Positions 57,261 through 64,000 of a stretch of DNA of 64,000 nucleotides are shown one piece after another. The notes beneath the pieces were generated by a model. The model was not told the DNA's origin. It did not search any database and saw only the letters and a list, made by a program, of their open reading frames with translations. The position numbers were made by a program, and so were the translations under genes. Source of the stretch: Collybiopsis luxurians FD-317 M1 (taxonomy: Eukaryota > Basidiomycota > Agaricomycetes > Agaricales > Omphalotaceae). The stretch is from NCBI GenBank assembly GCA_000827265.1, contig KN834770.1:500104-564103 (forward strand). The letters are read 5' to 3'. The stretch's first letter is position 1. Every line of letters starts with the position of its first letter.

Positions 57261-58384
57261 ATGGACTCTTCCCAGCTCTACCACGTCAAGCAGCAATTTG
57301 TGCTCGGTATTCATCTACCTTTTAGCCTAGTTGGTTATCTTTTCCTTAACTTTCGCTTTTTAGGCGCATACAAGACCCTCGTAGATCTCTCATTACCCGA
57401 CCAAAATTCTCCCGATTACATTCCAACTCTACTCTATCAAGCCCGCGCACATATTGCTTTGAATAATCCCAAAGCTGCCCTCAAAATTATTCCCTCTGGC
57501 TCCGAAAATATCACTATAAAAGCGGTCACCGCGTTGGCAAAATATGTAGATGCAACAGATTCATCTGACAAAGAAGCTTCATTGGAAGAACTGCGCGATT
57601 TGTCTGTTGAAATTGAGAGTGACGATGTCGAAGGAACAGACCGTGACAAGGCTACAGTAAGAGTCCTTGCCGGGACCGCGTTTGCTAGAGCTGGAGAGGT
57701 GGAAGAAGCTCTTGAAACCCTCGGGGCTCTCGAAACCCTTGGCGCAGATACTGAGGATCTTGAAGCGTAAGTAGATTCCTTTCCCCCATTTGTTCCCAAG
57801 TTTATTTCATATTACAGCGTAGCAGTCATTGTTCAAATTTACCTATCCATCAACCGTCCTGACCTTGCCAAAAAAGAATACGAACGATCCAAGAGATGGG
57901 CGGAAGACGATCTTCTTTTACAGCTCATCGAATCCATCATCGGGCTTGTCACAGGCAAAGAGGGTTACCATAACCCGTACACCTTCTACACCGAGCAACT
58001 GGGCAACCCATCGTTGTCTTCTCCTCACATTCTTACCGCTCGTGGCGTGACACGTATGCTGAGGAACGAGTTCCCAGAAGCAAAGTCGGATTTGGAAGAG
58101 TCACTTGAGCAGTACAGGGAAGATCCAGAAGCGCTGGCTGCGTCTGCGGTTGCATCAGGTTTAACTTCTACCAAGAAGGGTGAGACGGATGCAGCGGAAC
58201 TTTGGAAGTGAGTCTTCCCGCTTTCTCGACCGGTTCTTTCATCATTTTGATGACGACCCTTAACAGTCGACTAAAATCGGAATATCCGACCCATCCAAGT
58301 GTTGTTGATCTGGCGAAAAAATCGGATTTGTTTGACGAGGCATTGGCCAAGTATACCGTGCCGCCATTGGCCACTGCAGCATAA
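57261..58384 (+). CDS. SEC28: Coatomer epsilon subunit (SEC28 / epsilon-COP)
   Basis: COPI coat subunit for Golgi-to-ER transport, a TPR solenoid that binds alpha-COP. The protein begins MDSSQLYHVKQQFVLGAYKT after removal of an intron (GTATTC...TTTTAG near 57304-57362). The rest is LVDLSLPDQNSPDYIPTLLY, QARAHIALNNPKAALKII, DKATVRVLAGTAFARAGEVE, VAVIVQIYLSINRPDLAKKE, YHNPYTFYTEQLGN and LEESLEQYREDPEALAASAV, and it ends DLFDEALAKYTVPPLATAA. The start at 57261 was chosen because family members begin with this MDSSxLYHxKQQF string. About 300 residues, complete. A repeated ETLGALETLGA segment is a small local duplication. Confidence 0.93.
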
Positions 58385-60120
58385 GCGTTTGAACTTCACC
58401 ATTGGGTAGAACTAGCAAATGAAATATCATGGAGTGGGTACGGTGTGCGGAAGCATTCGAATAGACTCCTGTCGTACCCCCACTCGACCCGCAAGTTCAT
58501 CTGGGATTTTTGCTTTGAGTTTGTCACCCACAGTTAGACATTGTGGCCATCTACGCAGTCCATATAACTCAGGTGCACGGTCATAAATGCTGTATGCCTA
58601 TGAACGAGGTCCTCCACTGTCCTCCCTGAGTGAAGGTGTTGAGGATGTGTATGAATGGATAAGAATCGGACCGCAGGTAAATTCTATATCGGACCCCGAC
58701 CTCTTCAATTGCTGAGATAAATATATAAGTGCCAAAAGTTCTTGACAAGTTTTGTATGTGCAGCCAAGATAATACCTATGAATTCTCCAATCACGGTAGC
58801 TGGAGGCTGCAGGCCTCAAGTACAATGTTGCGCACTGCACCTGGCCAAATAGGACGCGTTTTGACCGTGTCAGCGCCTTACCTTCGTTGAGTAGTCCTGC
58901 ATTGGGTCAACCGGGCTCCTACTCAGGAATTTCCACATCTGACATGCCGTATATAAATACAACACTAATATGCGGAAAAACCGCATCTTTTTTTTTTTGG
59001 TGGAGCATAAATATGGAGCATTAATGAGGGCCCAACCCATACTTAAAGGGCCCTTTGATTCAATATGCTCGTAGTATACTTAGTTGCATCAACAGTCAAA
59101 ATATTACAAAAGAGTTGAGATAAAATTTTCAAGATATCACAGGGAGCGACAAACGGATGGGGCCAAATACTTGATTGACAAGTTGATCGTCGATCGAGAC
59201 TCGCTGTCCACGATTCTGCATTTGGAAAACCGTCAAGCTCGAAGGATGTGGTGCTTGTCATCGGAAACATTGACATAAAGGCTTCTGCCATCATTGCACC
59301 GAATGTTCTGTTGGATACTTCCTCAGTGCACTGTTGGTGCACTGCCGAAAAACATACAGAATTTCTTTGGACGGGCTTCCGGGTATCGGTCAAATCATCC
59401 TGCGATGTGATTGCTGTATCCAGCTCAGATATCGAGATATTTCTCCAGCTTATCGGCCCAACGGACTGGATTGTGACTGTGAGTGCTATAGGTGTTCAGC
59501 GTCAGCGCATCAACCGGTCTGTCTTATTCTGACTCTGACATATGTAATACCTCAGATCTCAGACGGACAACAATCTTACGTCATGCATATAAGGCAAAAG
59601 AAAAGAGTACCCTCGGGACCGCGCAGAAGCCACAATATGCTGTTAGCTGGTTGGTGGAGACGATCTACCTCCAACGAAACGTAGCTCGCGCAACCGTGGT
59701 CAGAGCGGTCCTTGATGAGTCGGGAACAATCTGGAACAATATTCATGTAGCGGGGACTCGAACTTGAATTACATTCTCCCGGAGGTAAACTTCATTCTTC
59801 TTGTCAACGTCGGCTTCGAAACTCGCTTACCCTCAGGGACTGAATATCATTTCCGCATTGGCGCACATGAACGGTCATCCGGATGATTGGAGAAAAAGTG
59901 CTTCGCGGATTCTATCACTGCTGAGCCGACTTAGACGCGCCTTGACGTTGATATACGTTGATATTCGGATCCCTGTGGAAGCGGACTTTCCCTCGTTGAC
60001 TAAATTCCGTCAGTCACAGGTCCTAACCAGGAATTCCTTTTAAAGTCCCTCTCGCTCCGCCCTTTCTCACTCTTTGCCTACATCCTTCTTGTTGTCGTTG
60101 TCCAAAGAGGTGAACAGAAT
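58385..60120. other. Intergenic region upstream of the dioxygenase gene
   Basis: 1.7 kb. Short open frames on both strands (59043-59393 minus, 59248-59767 plus) show no domain and no matching splice structure. A T-run (58989-58998) and ATATAAATA at 58952 are the only sites noted. The last 100 bp is CT-rich (CCTCTCGCTCCGCCCTTTCTC), a typical core promoter for the next gene. Confidence 0.4.
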
Positions 60121-63100
60121 ATGACCCAGGCTCCCAGTCCCCTCGATAGGTTTCCTTCAATATTCAATCGTCGTTCGAGCGTCGGTCCTGGTAGCTCTGC
60201 TGGAAGCGTTCGTTCTTCAGCCTAATTCCGACGCTTGTACTAACTACCTTTGCAGGGATGGAGTACGTCCAGTGGCACTGCTCAGAACGGTTCCACCAGT
60301 GCGACACCAACTTTCAAGAAGGCCAACCCGCATTTGACCTTCGAGCAATCGGGGCTGGTACGTGAAGGACCTTCGTGTATGAAGAACGTGTTCAAGACCT
60401 CTTCCCTCTTTACAGGCGGCTACGGTGGATTTCTTGAGACACAGCGAGGCAATCGATGACCGAAAACTCTTTGTGAGCCGAACATTTCCATCCTTCATAC
60501 TGTCTTGCTGACGTTGGACCCAATTGACAGCTCGAACATGGTCTTTCAAAGCTTTCCAAGATGCCCCCAGGCGAGTTAGCCGACAAAGCGCAGGATGAGG
60601 TCATTAAACTTTGTGAGTTACTCGCTCCATTTGTGCTTCTATGAATCTTTAATCGTTTCCTCTTCTTCTATTCGCAATTGCGCAGTGTACAATGACCTCT
60701 CCCACCCGCCAGCCACTTCAATTGGCAACCAGTACGCCTGGCGATCCGCAGATGGGTCTGGTAACAACATTGCCGATCCAAATTTGGGAAAAGCTGGGTC
60801 GACTTACGCGCGCAGCGTGCAACAGACTCATCCGCTGTCCCCAACTGAGCTTCCTGATCCAGGTTTGGTTTTCGATACGTAAGTGTATATGTGCTCTAAA
60901 GCTCAGAAGGTGTGGTCTAATCAAAGACATAGACTTCTGAAGCGAGATGGCGTACGTTATTCCATCAGAACTGGAGGTATTATGATTTAATGTATGTATC
61001 TATGCAGTTCAAAAGCCATCCAGCCGGACTTTCGTCCCTAATGTTTTCATTTGCTGCGTTGGTTATCCATAGGTCAGGCTCATTTCCAATTTTGCTGCTT
61101 TGGCCTTCTATTAATAATTTCTATTTTTGGCAGCGTCTTCCGCACGTCCCACACGGATGTTAACATAAACGAAACGTCCTCTTATTGCGATTTGGCCCCT
61201 CTATATGGACACGATCAGAAAACGCAGGACAGAGTCCGCAACAAGTCATCTGGCTTGGGACTTTTGTATCCTGACGTATTTGCAGAAGATAGGCTGTTGC
61301 TGCTTCCCCCTGCGGTCTGTGTAATCTTGGTGTTGTTCAGCAGGAATCATAACGTACGAACAAAGTTTCTCCTAACTGTTTTACCCGATGCTCATCAAGA
61401 AATCCTAGTACATCGCGAGGAAGATTTTCGATATCAATGAGCGAAAGAAGTATCAAGATCCCTCGAAGCTCAACGATGATCAACGCGCCGCTCAAGACGA
61501 GGAATTGTTCCAGACAGCGCGTTTGTGCAACTGTGGATGGTTCGGTACTGGTACGTGTTCTAGCTTTCTACGAGAGGGATCATATGCAGTGCACTAATGT
61601 TGCTTCTCGATAGTCATCTTTTCTGACTATGTGTCCGCTATCTTGGGGTTAGTCAGAGAAGGCAGTAACTGGAGTTTGAATCCTTTCGGAGTAGGTTCGA
61701 TACCCCTCCTTCAAAACTTAGGCTTATCATACGTATCTGCAGGAAATGAGAAACCTTGACCACTCTGAATTCGAGAGAGGACGAGGAAATGCTTGCAGCG
61801 TGGAGGTGAAGCGACTTTCTATCTACTTCTTTCCACAATCTTACTCGGGATGTTCAGTTCAACTGCCTTTACCGTTGGCATGCCACTACAAGCCAAGAAG
61901 ACGAACAATGGACGATGAAGATGATTGAGAAGATTTTCCCTGGAAAGACTCCAGATGAACTCACCCCGCAAGACTTTGTTGTCGGAGCCAAACAAGCCAT
62001 GGCAATGTTACCTGACATTGAACATTGGACTTTTGGAAAGTGAGTAGATGCTATCTCCCAGTGGAATTTCAGTGCTAATGGTCATGTATAGCTTGCAAAG
62101 GCAGGAGGATGGCTCATTCAAAGACGAAGATTTAGCTAATCTGCTAAAGAATGCGTGAGTGTTTCTCCTGGTTTGCTGCGACAACTAAACTGATTCTCTT
62201 GTCGCCAGGACCGAGCATCCCGCAGGAGCCTTCCGCGCCCGAGGTACTCCCGGTGGGTTTCCTATTCTTGAACAATCTACCTCCAGCGGTTCCTCATGTT
62301 GTTGATCAGAATGTATGCGTCTCCACGAAATCATGGGCATCACTCAAAACCGTTTGTGGGGTGTATGTTCGATGAACGATTTCAGAAGGTATCTCGGTCT
62401 CAAACGTAGGTTGATACTCTGAACCTTTTTCTTCATCGGAAATCACTAATCTGGAAACAGCATTCACCACGTTCTTGGAATGGAACTCTGACCCAGAGAT
62501 TGCGTTCGCCGCTGAAAAGCTGTATGGAGACATTGAATATCTCGAACTTTACGTTGGGTTGCAAGCCGAAGAGGCTAAACCCGTCGTCGAAGGCGCTGGA
62601 CTTTGCCCTGGTGAGCGTTCGATATGTCCGCCTATACAAGATTGGAGTTAAACTTTCATTCAATCAAGGTTACACGATCAGTCGTGCCATTCTGAGTGAC
62701 GCCATCGCCCTCACTCGCGGTGATCGTTTCTTCACTCACGATTACACCCCGTTCAATCTTACTGCCTGGGGCTTTGCCGATTGTCAACGTCAGCCCGATG
62801 CATATGGATTTGGTAGCGCGCTTGGCCGACTCTTCCTTCGTGCTCTTCCCGAACAATTTACCGAGAATAGTACTTACGCGTTCTTCCCGCTGATGACGCC
62901 GGCAGCCATGACGGTGTTCTTAAAGGATATGAACAAGTCGGACGAGTACGATATGGCGCGGCCTACTCCCAAGTCGACCGGGCAAGTTACAAAGGACTAT
63001 GCTCAGGTGGGAAATATCATCAAGGATCCGAAGTTCATCGCGCATTATGAGGAGAGGTCCAGACAGGTTATCTCTGGCAAAGGGTATGCAGAGCGATGTT

Positions 63101-64000
63101 GAGAAGACGGCACCTTCTAATTAATAACCTCATTTACAGATTCTTCAGCGCTCCTGAAGACCGCTCAGAGCAAAAACAAGTGCTTAATGCTTTGGCTGGA
63201 ACATCTGAAGCTTCTGCAGAACTATCGAGATTCTTCTTCGTAAAGACCCAAGAGCTTATCAAGAGCAACTCATTCAACCTCTCGGGCTCGAACACGCGCT
63301 CTGTGAATCTTGTTCGAGATGTCCTCAAGGCTGTACCAATTCACTGGGTTGCTGACATTGTAGGTGTTGTGTGTACTGGAGAGGACCGACCCTTACTGTC
63401 TCTTGTTTGTGAAGGCTGGAATCCGCATTAAGACTACGGCTTCTGACTCTGGAGATTTCACCGCTGCCGAGTTGTACAATATGCTCGGAGAAATCTACTC
63501 GTAAGTTCTTTATCTATGTTCTGCAATGTGGACTTATGCAACTTCCGCAGGTTCATCTTCCTGGATGTTGAGTTATCGAAGCAGATGGTCTTGAAGGAGC
63601 ACACCAAGTCTCATATCAAGACTCTTTTACAATATATTGAATATGGTCTCGGTGGATTTAATACCAGACGGGTGCGTCTGTTCAACCTTATGCTACCCGT
63701 TTGACACATTTCCTGATACTCTCATAGTTATCACTCTCCGGCATCCTCTCCCTCTTCTCCAGGTCAAAGAGATCTGAGCAGACTATCGTAAAGCATCTTC
63801 ACAATATCGGCTACCACTCTTCTCGCGAGCAAGCCAACGTTATCTTGGCCATCATGGTAGGGAGTGTAGAGCTCTCGGTTGCTCTTACGAACATGGCCAA
63901 CTTGTATCTGGACTCGAAGTATGAGGACAACATACGTCAGAGCGCTTTGGGTGGGGACCTGTCGGGTAGCTTGGCAGGCTATGCGAGGGAGGCACTGAGT
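60121..64000 (+). CDS. Linoleate diol synthase-type dioxygenase/P450 fusion (Ppo), 3' end cut by window edge
   Basis: Heme-peroxidase-fold fatty-acid dioxygenase that makes oxylipins. Begins MTQAPSPLDRFPSIFNRRSS. Domain blocks: ATVDFLRHSEAIDDRKLLLE, YNDLSHPPATSIGNQYAWRS, SLMFSFAALVIHSVFRTSHT (distal His in VIHS), SSYCDLAPLYGHDQ, FSRNHNYIARKIFDINERKK, NPFGEMRNLD, FNCLYRWHATTSQEDEQW (catalytic Tyr and proximal His of YRWH), then MRLHEIMGITQNRLWG and DIEYLELYVGLQAEEAKPVV. The P450-like part starts about FFSAPEDRSEQKQVLNALAG, with SVNLVRDVLKAVPIHWVADI and SFIFLDVELSKQMVLKEHTK. The cysteine heme loop lies beyond base 64000, so P450 activity cannot be judged. Many short introns, all restoring frame. 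8R- versus 10R-specificity cannot be read. Confidence 0.9.

Noticed and set aside
59043..59767. Small genes on either strand between SEC28 and the dioxygenase.
   Set aside because: Frames start with non-ATG codons, overlap each other and lack splice sites or domains.

Overview
The window is nuclear DNA from a filamentous basidiomycete, most likely an agaricomycete. Nearly every gene is cut by several 45-60 bp GT-AG introns with CTNA-type branch points, genes are tightly packed on both strands, and several families (7-TM tail-anchored pair, secreted/one-TM proteins with a coiled tail, large single-exon F-box/LRR-like protein, Ppo-type dioxygenase) are typical of mushrooms. No CRISPR array, operon, rRNA or convincing tRNA is present. 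Exon structures were worked out by hand from frame, splice consensus and family conservation, so internal exon borders carry more uncertainty than gene identity.

Layout. 1-23.3 kb is a dense housekeeping block: MTHFR (cut by the left edge), a DUF202 membrane protein, an unrecognised Ser/Arg-rich protein, a small two-exon gene, DNA polymerase delta third subunit (POLD3/Cdc27), a vacuolar-type amino-acid transporter, an R3H-SUZ RNA-binding protein, D-xylulose kinase, pseudouridine synthase PUS1, RPB4, RPN6 and the PIF1 helicase. Divergent neighbours are separated by only about 90-105 bp and so share promoters (DUF202/unknown, small gene/POLD3, RPB4/RPN6, OBAP/CCZ1).

23.3-34.1 kb is the accessory part. 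A unit of about 3 kb that carries a signal-peptide / one-TM / coiled-coil protein with a C-terminal PPxY motif occurs twice in the same orientation (copy A 23.35-26.65 kb, copy B 31.07-34.02 kb). The two copies are separated by about 4.4 kb of AT-rich, decayed, gene-free DNA. Copy A carries a 284-bp inverted-repeat element. Copy B carries a 440-bp fold-back element flanked by an 8-bp target duplication and containing CCCTAA-type repeats; the other copy serves as the empty site.

34.2-48.4 kb returns to housekeeping genes (OBAP/DUF1264 protein, CCZ1, five-finger CCCH protein, UBP12-type deubiquitinase, TAF11) interrupted by a flavin-dependent halogenase-like gene at 39.2-41.4 kb. That protein keeps the FAD and WxWxIP-type motifs but shows Gln where I expect the catalytic Lys. 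48.4-64 kb has a coding exon of an unresolved minus-strand gene, a tail-to-tail pair of 7-TM paralogues, an F-box protein, SEC28 (epsilon-COP) and, running off the right edge, a linoleate diol synthase-type (Ppo) heme dioxygenase fused to a P450-like domain.

The most interesting points are two near-identical short introns 250 bp apart in PUS1 (introner-like), the Lys-to-Gln halogenase with a GC-AG intron, the paired duplication with two different non-autonomous elements, and an arginine-rich alternative N terminus of PUS1 that looks mitochondrial.
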